Assembly: GCA_963995525.1 (NCBI GenBank)
Contig: OZ023217.1
Coordinates: forward strand, 5,203,405-5,267,404
DNA length: 64,000 nucleotides
Direction of reading: 5' to 3'
From: Escarpia spicata
Taxonomy: Eukaryota > Annelida > Polychaeta > Sabellida > Siboglinidae
The notes beneath the pieces are model-generated. The model was not told the DNA's origin and did not search any database. It saw nothing but the letters and a program-made list of their open reading frames with translations. The position numbers and the translations under genes were made by a program. Shown piece by piece: positions 55,775 through 64,000 of this stretch (its first letter is position 1; each line of letters opens with the position of its first letter).

Positions 55775-56400
55775 CATTGATATAATCACCGGCCTGAAAA
55801 TATACATGGTGGAGCATCAACACTGACTTTCCAAAGTCTCGTTTATCACGCAACCCAGCTGCCCGATTAAAATTCTGACTGCTCATCCCGGACAACCGAC
55901 TCGGAAGGTAGGACCGTGTTGTTGTACTTGTGTTAACGTCGGTGCTTCTGTTTATATTCAGTTGATCACTGAACATTGATCCGATTCTGACCAAGTTTTA
56001 GTTGTCACAATATTTTCCTATTCGTTGTCAAAACAATTAACAATTAGTTGTGTGTTTGGTCCTACGTATCGTTAGTTCCGTCTGTCAAGTGTTCTCCACA
56101 TGTATGGCGCCTAGACCTACACGTCTGCGTAAATACGGTCATAAAGGCATCCATTAGTAAATATAGTCTACACTACTTATAAGTATGTTGACGTTGTTTT
56201 AAAACATAAATCCATTCTTTTGGTGTCTGCTATGCAAATCATCTAGGTGGAAAAATTTAACATACCGAGTACCCATACACATGCACACTCGTGTATACGT
56301 CATCTCAATTATAGTTGCATGTACTTAGGAAGATATTGTGGGCAGGGGTGTTTTCCAATTATAATGCGGGCACCTCTAAGAAATAAATGACACATTTATC
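55775..56400. other. Non-coding stretch
   Basis: Unique AT-rich sequence between two mobile elements. No ORF with a domain and no repeat was recognised. Confidence 0.4.
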
Positions 56401-56529
56401 CTCAGAACAGTGACGCATGTCGTTGGCAAAATATATTGTACTAGCAATAACGCCTACAGATACTTCACCAAAAACACAACGTTAGCTAAAACGACACAAA
56501 TTCGAAAGACACCATATGCCTACCTGCAT

Positions 56530-56755
56530 CGCACGCACGCACGTAGGCACGCACGCACGCAAGCACACACCACACACACACCAAACACATACGCACCACG
56601 CACCACGCACCACGCACCAAGCACCACGCACCACGCACCACGCACCACGCACCACGCACCAGGCACCACGCACCACGCACCACGCACCACGCACCACGCA
56701 CACACGCACACACGCACACACGCACACACGCACACACGCACACACGCACGCACGG
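56530..56755 (+). repeat. CACCACG / CACACACG compound satellite
   Basis: GCACGCAC tetramers lead into about 15 CACCACG heptamers (two with CACCAAG and one with CACCAGG variants), then CACACACG octamers to 56755. ORFs here in four frames are repeat artefacts. Confidence 0.95.
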
Positions 56756-56894
56756 GTTATTTTGGTAGGCACAAAATTAAAGCTTAACACCAAACTGAGG
56801 ATATATAACTCTAATGTCAAGTGAGTATTACGCTATGGCTCGGAGACACGATGAATTACACAGAAAATACTAAAAAAAGATAACAGACTTTCAT

Positions 56895-57220
56895 CAACAA
56901 ACGCAGCGATAAGAGCTCCGGATTCTCGACTGAGAAAAGCCTCGTTCGAATCATGTGCGGCGGTGTCGAACCTTGGGCAAGTTCGTTTACTCTACATTGC
57001 TTCAGTTCACTCAGCTGTATGGATGAGTACCTGGTTATAGACTGTGGTGGATATTTGTGTACAAATAGTATTCGCGCATTAATTGCAGTATGGCTGAATG
57101 CTTCCCAGAGAACTCGATATGGTGTTCGATTGAACAGGTCTGCCAGGGAGTAAAGTGTAATTAAAGTGCTTTGAGCAGTCCTGGGGACCGGATACTGCGC
57201 TATGTAAGAATTTACCTTTT
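56895..57220 (+). mobile_element. tRNA-derived SINE, plus strand
   Basis: The tRNA-like head has B box GTTCGAATC at 56944-56952. The body has CCTTGGGCAAGTTCGTTTAC and CAGTTCACTCAGCTGTATGG. The tail GAGTAAAGTGTAATTAAAGT then GCGCTATGTAAGAATTTACC is shared with the minus-strand copy at 48620-48905 and the fragment at 7630-7735. It is transcribed by RNA polymerase III and mobilised by a LINE (family knowledge); the partner LINE is not identified. Confidence 0.78.
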
Positions 57221-57319
57221 TGACATGGAGGTGGATAGGACATACACGGAGGAAACCTACAACAAACATCACACGACAAGCAATTAATTGGAACCCCCGA
57301 ACGCTATATATATATATAT

Positions 57320-57431
57320 AACAATACCGTTACAGTTATTTACTTACAAATTGCATATATTTCAATTTCTTCTAGTTTCAAGTTGTTAATATATATATTA
57401 ACTGACTAGTATGTGTGTATATATATATAGG

Positions 57432-57485
<54 letters not shown>

Positions 57486-57605
57486 CCTATATATATATAT
57501 ACAGTGTATATAGAATTTGCCGAGCACTGGAGAGAAAAAAAACTTGAAACTAGAAGAAATTTAAATATATACATTTGTAAGTAAATAACTGTAACGGTAT
57601 TGTTT
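57320..57605. repeat. Long inverted repeat with a GGCCC(TA)n core
   Basis: Arm 57320-57387 (AACAATACCGTTACAGTTAT...) is the near-perfect reverse complement of 57536-57605. The ~150-bp spacer is itself palindromic: ATAGGCCCTA, a long TA run, TAGGGCCTAT (about 57415-57501). The whole block could fold into one hairpin. It may be a MITE or a palindrome formed next to the CR1 insertion. Confidence 0.85.
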
Positions 57606-57665
57606 GCATATACCTGCATAATATACAAACAAAACGTCATGATCATGCATATATGTTTATTATTA

Positions 57666-58058
57666 TTGCATGGCAAGGGAGGGTCTGTACTAGTACATGT
57701 AGGGACAAATAACGCAGAGAGGGAGGGAACAACTGGGATAGTTCAGAAGTACAGACAGTTAGTGAAGAAGTTAAAGAAGACAAGAGTAGAACAGATTATC
57801 CTCTCAGGAATTTTGCCAGTAATGGGAGGAAGGGGGCCGACATATAGAAACTGCAAGAGGATGGCGATCAACGCACTAGTTGAGCAGATGTGTAAAGAAG
57901 AGGGGGTGGGATTCGTAGATTTATGGGGATACTTTGTTGGGAGGGAAGATATGTACATGAGAGATGGCCTACATCTAAGTGGAAAGGGGGCAGCAGTTTT
58001 ATCAGAGAACTTGCTGCAATCTGTTGACAGTGGGACAGGCTGCATCTATTTAAACTAG
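57666..58058 (+). pseudogene. CR1 ORF1 C-terminal part, SGNH/GDSL-esterase-like
   Basis: VLVHVGTNNAEREG matches the GxxND block, IILSGILPVMGGRG a second block, and MRDGLHLSGKGA the D-x-x-H catalytic dyad of SGNH hydrolases. Many CR1/L2 elements carry this domain in ORF1. The serine-containing N-terminal block is missing because of 5' truncation, so the enzyme cannot be complete. It ends at TAG 58056. Confidence 0.82.
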
Positions 58059-58123
58059 ATTCGCAGGGGGGATTCACAGAGAAGCCTGAAACTGGAGGCA
58101 TAGATAAAGACAGCAGAAATAAA

Positions 58124-60937
58124 TTGGCAAAGAACAGCCTGGAAAACTGTTCTGAATCAGGATATAAATGCAATTGTTTAAATGCAAGGAGCATAGTAAA
58201 CAAAAGAAGTGAACTAAACATTATGGTAGAAGATATTGACCCTCACATAATAGGTATAACCGAATCGTGGGCCACCACTGATATATCAGATGCCGAATTG
58301 GGACTAACAGGATATGTAATGTTTAGGAAAGATAGAATAGGAAGAAAGGGAGGTGGAATTATTTTATATATTAAAGAATCTATCCAGGCTTATGAAATAA
58401 AATTAGAAAGAGAAGCAGATTGCGGAGAAGCTGTTTGGTGTAACATAGTTACAGGAAACTCAACGTTAACAGTTGGGTTAGTTTATCGAAGTCCAAACAT
58501 AAGCATAGAAGAGAATGAAAAAATACAAAACGCTATAAGGGAAGTAAGCAAACGGAACTGTATTATTATGGGGGACTTTAACCATGGGCATATACAATGG
58601 AAATCTCTACAGAGTATGGGGAGTGAGGACCACAAGTTTTTAGTTTTAGTACAAGATAGTTTCCTTTCTCAACATGTGCTAGAACCAACCAGGGGAGAGA
58701 ATGTGTTAGACTTAGTTTTGTCCTCACAGAAAGAATTAGTTGACAATGTCAAGATATGTGAGCCACTGGGGAGTAGTGATCACAACCAGATACATTTTAC
58801 CATCAAAGTAAAATCAGAAAGGAATAGTAAAAAGCAGTATAGGAGAAATTTCCACAAAGGAAGGTATAAGGACATGAGGAAATATTTAACAAAGATAGAC
58901 TGGAATAACACACTGAAGAATAAGACAGCAACCGAATGCTGGAATATCTTAAATAGTGAAATTAAGTGCATAGTCGATAAATTTGTACCTTTAAAAAAAC
59001 AAGGGAAACGGTCTAAAAAGAAACACTTATCGAAAGAAGCCATTAGAAAAATTAAGTATAAACAAATGATGTGGAAGTCATATAGATGTACTGGAAATGA
59101 TGAAGACTACAACATTTATAAAGAAGCACTTAATCAAGCTACAGCTGAAATTAGAAATTCAAAGAGAAGCTATGAAAAAAAATTAGCTAGTAATATAAAA
59201 CATGACAGTAAGAGTTTTTATGCGTATATTCGAAGCAAACAGAAAGTTCAGGATAAGGTCGGTCCTCTAGAAGATAGTGCTGGAAATACAATATCAGAGG
59301 GATTCTTATTGGCAGAAGACCTGAATGAGTATTTTAGTTCAGTGTTTACCAGGGAAGATATTAGTTCACTGCCAGTACCAGAGGCTAAGTTCAAGGGGGC
59401 AGATTCAGACTATTTAGGACAGTTAGTTGTAACCTCGGAAATGGTAGCTAAGAAAATAAGGGCTATGAAGGATAATAAATCACCTGGAGTGGACGGGATT
59501 CCGCCCAAACTACTATTGGAAATTGTAGAACAAATTAGCGCACCGCTTGCAACAGTTTTCAATTTGTCATTAGAAGAGGGAGTGGTTCCTTTAGAATGGA
59601 AAGAGGCAAACATTATACCGTTATTTAAAAAAGGTTCGAGAAACAAGTCAGAGAACTATAGACCAGTGAGTTTAACATCAGTGATTTGCAAATTATTAGA
59701 AAGACTAATTAAAGATCACATGGTGGATTTTCTTGTTAAACATAACTTGATAAACCCATCTCAACATGGGTTTTTAAAAGCGAGGTCATGCTTAACAAAT
59801 ATGTTATGTTTTTTGGAAGACATCACTAGGTGGGTAGATGAGGGATCACCAGTAGATATCATCTATTTAGATTTTCAAAAAGCTTTCGACAAAGTACCAC
59901 ATCAAAGATTACTCCTTAAGCTAAAGGCCCATGGCATAGGAAATGGTATAATAAACTGGATAGAAAAATGGCTGAATGACAGAAGACAACGTGTAGTAGT
60001 TGATGGGGAGGCTTCAAACTGGAAATCGGTATTGAGTGGGGTACCACAGGGATCAGTACTAGGACCTATATTATTCTTAATATATATCAACGATTTGGAC
60101 GATGATATAACAAGCAAGGTGTTAAAATTTGCGGATGATACAAAAGTGTTTAGAAGGATTAAAAGTGATGGAGACAGACAGCATTTACAAGATGATCTTG
60201 ATAGGTTGATCAAATGGTCTGAAAAGTGGCAAATGCTGTTCAATTTTGGGAAATGTAAATGCCTCCACACAGGTCATGGGAATGAAGAGGTAAAATATAA
60301 AATGGGGGGTACTGTTCTAAGTACTACTGTAAAAGAAAAGGACTTAGGGTTAACCGTTAGTGCTGATATGAAGGTTTCAGAGCAGTGCGGAATTGCAGCA
60401 TCAAAGGGAAATCAAATCCTTGGATTAATTAGGCGAAATATAGCGTATAAGAAAAAAGAATTCATAGTACCGCTGTACAAAACAATAGTGAGGCCTCATT
60501 TAGAATATTGTATACAAGCATGGAGGCCATATCGCAAGAAGGACATAGATATGCTAGAAAGAGTACAGAGGAGAGCGACTAAAATGATACCAAATCTGAG
60601 GGATCTTAGTTACGAAATACGCCTAAAAGAATGTGGTTTAACAACACTAGAGACCAGGAGATTGAGAGGAGATCACATAGAAGTGTTTAAAATATTGAAT
60701 GGTTATGAAAATATTGATAGAAACATTTTGTTCTCAGTTAAGAAAGATAGAAGGACCAGAGGACATGAAGCTACATTAGTAAAGGAGCAGTGTAGATTAG
60801 ATATAAGAAAGTTCTCATTCTCACAAAGGACTGTAAATGAATGGAACAGATTATCTCCTGATTGTGTTGGTGCTAGTAGCGTGAATATGTTTAAAAATAA
60901 AATCGACACACACCTTAAAAAGGCGGGATACATGTAG
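58124..60937 (+). CDS. CR1 ORF2: AP endonuclease and reverse transcriptase
   Basis: The frame is open for about 937 codons from 58124 and also upstream, overlapping the end of ORF1, so the start is uncertain. The first in-frame ATG lies well into the endonuclease. Endonuclease blocks are LNARSIVNKRSEL, GITESWATTD, KGGGIILYI, MGDFNHGHIQW and SSDHNQIHF. RT blocks are NIIPLFKKGSRNKSENYRPV, YLDFQKAFDKVPH, GVPQGSVLGPILFL and KFADDTKVF (catalytic FADD near residue 668). The C-terminus has RRATKMIPNL and VNEWNRLSPDCVGAS. It nicks DNA and performs target-primed reverse transcription. No lesion was seen, so it may encode active enzyme. Confidence 0.94.
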   Translation: MAKNSLENCSESGYKCNCLNARSIVNKRSELNIMVEDIDPHIIGITESWATTDISDAELGLTGYVMFRKDRIGRKGGGIILYIKESIQAYEIKLEREADCGEAVWCNIVTGNSTLTVGLVYRSPNISIEENEKIQNAIREVSKRNCIIMGDFNHGHIQWKSLQSMGSEDHKFLVLVQDSFLSQHVLEPTRGENVLDLVLSSQKELVDNVKICEPLGSSDHNQIHFTIKVKSERNSKKQYRRNFHKGRYKDMRKYLTKIDWNNTLKNKTATECWNILNSEIKCIVDKFVPLKKQGKRSKKKHLSKEAIRKIKYKQMMWKSYRCTGNDEDYNIYKEALNQATAEIRNSKRSYEKKLASNIKHDSKSFYAYIRSKQKVQDKVGPLEDSAGNTISEGFLLAEDLNEYFSSVFTREDISSLPVPEAKFKGADSDYLGQLVVTSEMVAKKIRAMKDNKSPGVDGIPPKLLLEIVEQISAPLATVFNLSLEEGVVPLEWKEANIIPLFKKGSRNKSENYRPVSLTSVICKLLERLIKDHMVDFLVKHNLINPSQHGFLKARSCLTNMLCFLEDITRWVDEGSPVDIIYLDFQKAFDKVPHQRLLLKLKAHGIGNGIINWIEKWLNDRRQRVVVDGEASNWKSVLSGVPQGSVLGPILFLIYINDLDDDITSKVLKFADDTKVFRRIKSDGDRQHLQDDLDRLIKWSEKWQMLFNFGKCKCLHTGHGNEEVKYKMGGTVLSTTVKEKDLGLTVSADMKVSEQCGIAASKGNQILGLIRRNIAYKKKEFIVPLYKTIVRPHLEYCIQAWRPYRKKDIDMLERVQRRATKMIPNLRDLSYEIRLKECGLTTLETRRLRGDHIEVFKILNGYENIDRNILFSVKKDRRTRGHEATLVKEQCRLDIRKFSFSQRTVNEWNRLSPDCVGASSVNMFKNKIDTHLKKAGYM

Positions 60938-60959
60938 ATAAAAAGTATTGGACTCTCGA

Positions 60960-61730
60960 TAAGCCAAAAGGCTTCCTTGTCCAACTGCCATCCAGAGTAA
61001 TTTTCTGGTTGGCAATCTTGTTAAATCTTGTTATTACACAGCTATATCTAGCTACACGTGCGCACTGATCTAACCCTAGCCTAGACTGGTTCACTACTCT
61101 AAACAACGGCAGCGCCCATTACTCTATAGCGACTGAATATTCGCAGAGTTGGGCTCTGCGAATAAGAAATGAAATCTTGTTCGCAGAGCCCGCGATCAAC
61201 CAATTAAATAGCGCCTTTCAGCGCATAGCCGACCAATCAGCAAAGATGAAAGCCACGAGGTAAGTGTTGTAATAATATCTACGTTTTGGGATAGATTACC
61301 ATACTTAATGTTTATTTGTTGATAACATGTATGAATGTGAATAAGCTGGAATCTGCGAACTACGTTATAGCGCACACATTCTGTGAACAAGAAACGAATT
61401 CTAATTCACAGAGCCCAGCTCTGTGAATACGAAATGGATTCTAATTGGCAGAGCACAACTCTTCGACTTAGAAAAGGAACCTTATGCTCATCCAAACGTT
61501 TTTTTTACCGTTTTAGCAAAAACCTGATTAAATTCTTCCGTAAGGTATATACAGCTATATGTGCTAAATCTCTTAACACATATTCTGTCAAATGTCCGCA
61601 AATAAACTAGAAAATTTGTTTTGAGTGAAGTACTTACGCAATTGTACTATTTGTATTGCTACTAGTAGAGGACAATACGGTGATCAGTTAATTTATAATT
61701 AAGCCAAGTCGTCTTTTACATTCCTGTTTT
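60960..61730. other. Repeat-bearing intergenic stretch
   Basis: After the CR1 tail this region contains palindromic TTCGCAGAG...CTCTGCGAA repeats at 61137-61190 and about 61340-61450. The same family occurs at 62900-63165. No gene is supported. Confidence 0.55.
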
Positions 61731-61732
61731 AG

Positions 61733-62000
61733 GTGATTGCATTGTCACCATGGGTGACTTCCAGCTAGGAAAACAATTTCGGTCTTGGGAAGAGTTTGAA
61801 AGTGCCCTTACCTTCTACCAGCAAGAAAAGTTGGTCCAATACACAAATACAGGTTCGCGAACTGTTGTACAGGCTAACAAACGCATCAAAGATGGACAAC
61901 CTTTGTATGCTGAACATCTGCAGTACGCAAACGTCACGCGTGGCTGCAAACACTTCGGCAAACCACGACTTTCTGTGCATGGTGTCCAACCACACTAGAA
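61733..62000 (+). CDS. Possible first exon of a ZSWIM3/FAR1-like gene
   Basis: A good acceptor (TTCCTGTTTTAG) is followed by CACCATGG, a strong start context, at 61750. The 82 codons begin MGDFQLGKQFRSWEEFESAL. FRSWEEFESALTFYQQEK, SRTVVQANKRIKDG and LQYANVTRGCKHFGKPR resemble the N-terminal region of ZSWIM1/ZSWIM3-type proteins, which are related to FAR1/MULE transposases (recognised by eye). An in-frame TAG at 61996-61998 sits just before a consensus donor AA|GTAAGT at 62001. Either the ORF ends here, or a small frame error hides continuation into later exons. Nothing downstream in the window continues it convincingly. Confidence 0.5.
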
Positions 62001-62149
62001 GTAAGTATTTTTCGTGCAGGTTTTTGGGTCATTGTTTTATTACTGCATCGCTTGCAATATCTGATTTAATAGTTTTGATGAGTAATTAAATTATGAAATG
62101 TGTAAAGTGTTCTAACGTCGAAACATTGTAGATACAAAATTGCTCGATG

Positions 62150-62205
62150 TGTTTGTGTGTGTGTGTGCGCGCGTGCGTGCGTGCGTGCGTGCGTGCGTGT
62201 GTAGG
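62150..62205 (+). repeat. (TG)n/(TGCG)n microsatellite
   Basis: GTGTGTGTGTG passes into GCGCGTGCGTGCGTGCG and back to GTGTG. Confidence 0.92.
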
Positions 62206-62859
62206 AAATGTTCTGTGACATGTATCTTTGTCAGATGGTTAGACGTTCAATCAAGAAAAGTATTTACATTTTTTTTAAACAATGTGTTAGTACGTTGTCG
62301 CAGGATTTCAGTTGTTCTTAATTTAGACAAGTATGTAGTTAATGATTTTAATACAATCAATCAGATTTATGCTTATTTATGTTGATGTCGAGATTTCATG
62401 TAATATGTTTGTCAGAATATATGTTGTGAAAGGATTTTAGTTTTTAATAGTTAGGTAAATGTGATGTGTATTAGTATGTTATGTGTGTTACTATTTAGGT
62501 CAGTGTTGAAATACCGAGGTATGTATGTTTATAAGTTAATAAAAACGGTTCTATTGATTTTGGACTGCATAATTGCGTTGTGTTAATAATATCTTGGAAT
62601 ATATAACAGTATAATAACCAAGAGCGGTAGCAATAATCAGAATAATTTACCAGAAGATGTAACTGCACCTAACTAATTTAAAAGTTGCATAGATAGACAC
62701 TGGGATATCGAAGAGTGTATTTACAACTACAAAGTCTACAAGGAAGTAGTGGAACATTCATACGCATAGTGAAACTTAATGCAGAAATAGCACAAAAATA
62801 CCTTTGTTTCTATACAGAAACACCAAATACCCAATAACATATCACTCGGGCCAAGTTTG

Positions 62860-63165
62860 CAAAAGGCCGCGCCAAACGCAGAGCCGGTTGGCTATACGAG
62901 CTCGGCGAATAAGAAGTGGAATCAAATTCGCAAATCGCTAACTACGCCTAGCACCGCAAATGGCAGAGCCATGCAGATGGTTGGCTGGGCTCTGAAAATA
63001 AGAAATGAAATCTGATTTGAAGGCCTGGGCTCTGCGAACTACGCCATTGCGTGCACATTCGCATAGCAGGCCGCATGGGGTTTGTGAATATGAAACGAAT
63101 TCGCAGAGCTGAGCTCTACGAATAAGAAATGAAATCTTATTCGCAGAGCCCAGCTCTGCGAATAG
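62860..63165. repeat. TTCGCAGAGC palindromic repeat family
   Basis: Several copies of GCGAATAAGAAATGAAATC and TTCGCAGAGCCC occur here, including a palindrome with 11-bp arms at 63139-63163 (ATTCGCAGAGC, cca, GCTCTGCGAAT). The same motifs are at 61137-61200. Confidence 0.75.
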
Positions 63166-63300
63166 CCTCGTCCAAATGACTAACGGACGCTGTCACTGGT
63201 GCAACCGCGGCTGGAGAGCGGCTGGCAGGCGGCTGTCGTGTGCCAACGAGTGCCGCCTGACAGCCGCTTAGATCGGGCCGAGGGTGGCGTGTTGGCTGGG

Positions 63301-63690
63301 GAATGATATGTTCAAATACCATCGCAGGTACCACTGAAACCTGATTGATCATTGAATGGTCCAGTGGTACTGAATGATATGTTCAAATACCATTGAGAAT
63401 ACCACTGAGACATACTGATTTATCATTAAATTTTATTGAATGATATGTTCAAATACCATTGCGAGTACCACTGAAACCTGATTTATCATTGAATGGTCCA
63501 ATGGTACTGAATGGTATGTTCAAATACCATTGAGAGTGCCAATGAGACACACTAATTTATCATTGAATGGTCTAATGGTATTGAATGGTATTTTCAAATA
63601 CCATTGAAGATACCACTGAGTCCCACTGATTTACCATTGAATAGTCCAAGGGTACCGAATGGTATTCAATGGTATACCATTGGCTCTTTT
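63301..63690 (+). repeat. ~71-bp tandem repeat, five copies
   Basis: Units start near 63301, 63371, 63439, 63510 and 63582 with GAATGATATGTTCAAATACC or close variants. Each contains ACCATT/AATGGT inverted pairs. The array decays into short ATTCAATGGTATACCATTG palindromes. Confidence 0.9.
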
Positions 63691-63699
63691 TTGTAAGGT

Positions 63700-64000
63700 A
63701 CGATTCGCTGCCGTAGACTCTCATCTTGGTGTTCTCAGTGCGCATCTTGTTTTCCCGTACTCTTTTGGTCAGGTTGGCCATAGTGACAGTGGCTTTTGAA
63801 CTTGTTAGCATACAACATTATTGATCAATTATGGATTATCCCCATCATTGAGTTGGCTTTATTAATTCTTTTTGACGTATATGCCTCAAAATTAAACGAT
63901 GAAGAAAGTCATATTCCAATATCTTTCACCTTGTTCGTACTTGTAAGTGTTGTCTGGTTGCTTCCCAGTGAATAGCCTTTTTCCTTGTGAATAATGATCC
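63700..64000. other. Unassigned window end
   Basis: No supported ORF, repeat or RNA gene was seen in the last 300 bp. Confidence 0.4.

Larger units (their letters stand above)
51650..55775 (+). mobile_element. Non-LTR retrotransposon, nearly complete
   Basis: An ORF1 remnant is followed after 3 nt by a 1048-codon endonuclease/RT ORF and a 3' tail ending in TTACTTACTTACTTACTT at about 55752-55773. A tetranucleotide tail of this kind is typical of CR1/L2-group elements. The 5' boundary is uncertain and probably truncated. It is APE-type in the CR1/L2/Daphne-Crack group; I cannot choose the clade by eye. Confidence 0.85.
57666..60960 (+). mobile_element. CR1-type non-LTR retrotransposon, 5'-truncated
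   Basis: The end of an esterase-containing ORF1 and an intact ORF2 are followed by the 3' sequence shared with the fragment at 1545-1770. Homology begins near the GGCAAGGGAGGGTC sequence, just downstream of the long inverted repeat. Confidence 0.9.

Noticed and set aside
56410..56824. ORFs in CACCACG satellite (HHAPRTT, VVRGAWC)
   Set aside because: Frame-independent artefacts of a 7-bp repeat.

Overview
This is a window from an animal nuclear genome, most likely a marine invertebrate; I cannot name the species. The evidence is spliced genes with GT-AG introns, a complete glutamate-cysteine ligase modifier subunit (GCLM) gene, CR1-type and other non-LTR retrotransposons, a Gypsy LTR element, a hAT transposase remnant, tRNA-derived SINEs, MITE-like elements and abundant micro- and minisatellites. 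There are no prokaryotic operons, CRISPR arrays or phage genes.

Layout. 1-3.3 kb is repeat-rich DNA with a ~160-bp repeat family and a CR1 3' fragment. 3.35-19.1 kb holds a plus-strand gene of at least nine exons. All intron phases agree, and it encodes a protein with two CUE-like domains, a Ser/Pro-rich middle and a C-terminal array of Gly-Pro-Asp (GPD) motifs. Its 6.3-kb seventh intron contains a ~29-bp minisatellite and a very young, internally deleted Gypsy element (12426-15129) with identical LTRs and a 5-bp target duplication. 22.87-29.84 kb is the minus-strand GCLM gene: seven coding exons, 273 codons, all phases consistent, convergent with the first gene. 29.85-33.3 kb is its upstream region plus unassigned repeat DNA. 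33.3-46.8 kb is a macrosatellite of six ~2.25-kb units. Each unit carries a 21-bp minisatellite that is open in several frames on both strands, and five of the six carry a minus-strand remnant of a hAT transposase dimerisation domain. 46.8-51.3 kb is a graveyard of broken reverse-transcriptase fragments, one SINE and one MITE. 51.6-55.8 kb is a non-LTR retrotransposon with an intact 1048-codon endonuclease/RT ORF and a frameshifted ORF1. 57.3-57.6 kb is a long inverted repeat, followed directly by a 5'-truncated CR1 element with an intact endonuclease/RT ORF (57.67-60.96 kb). 61.7-62.0 kb is a possible first exon of a ZSWIM3/FAR1-like gene. The window ends in palindromic and tandem repeats.

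The points most worth a second look are: (i) the macrosatellite that amplified a transposase domain, with edge units 1 and 6 resembling each other more than the homogenised interior; (ii) the Gypsy derivative whose in-frame deletion joins RT to the Pol C-terminus and which nevertheless inserted recently; (iii) a possible splice-site switch in the CUE/GPD gene deciding whether an in-frame TAG is included. Host-gene identities come from reading translations by eye; no database search was run.
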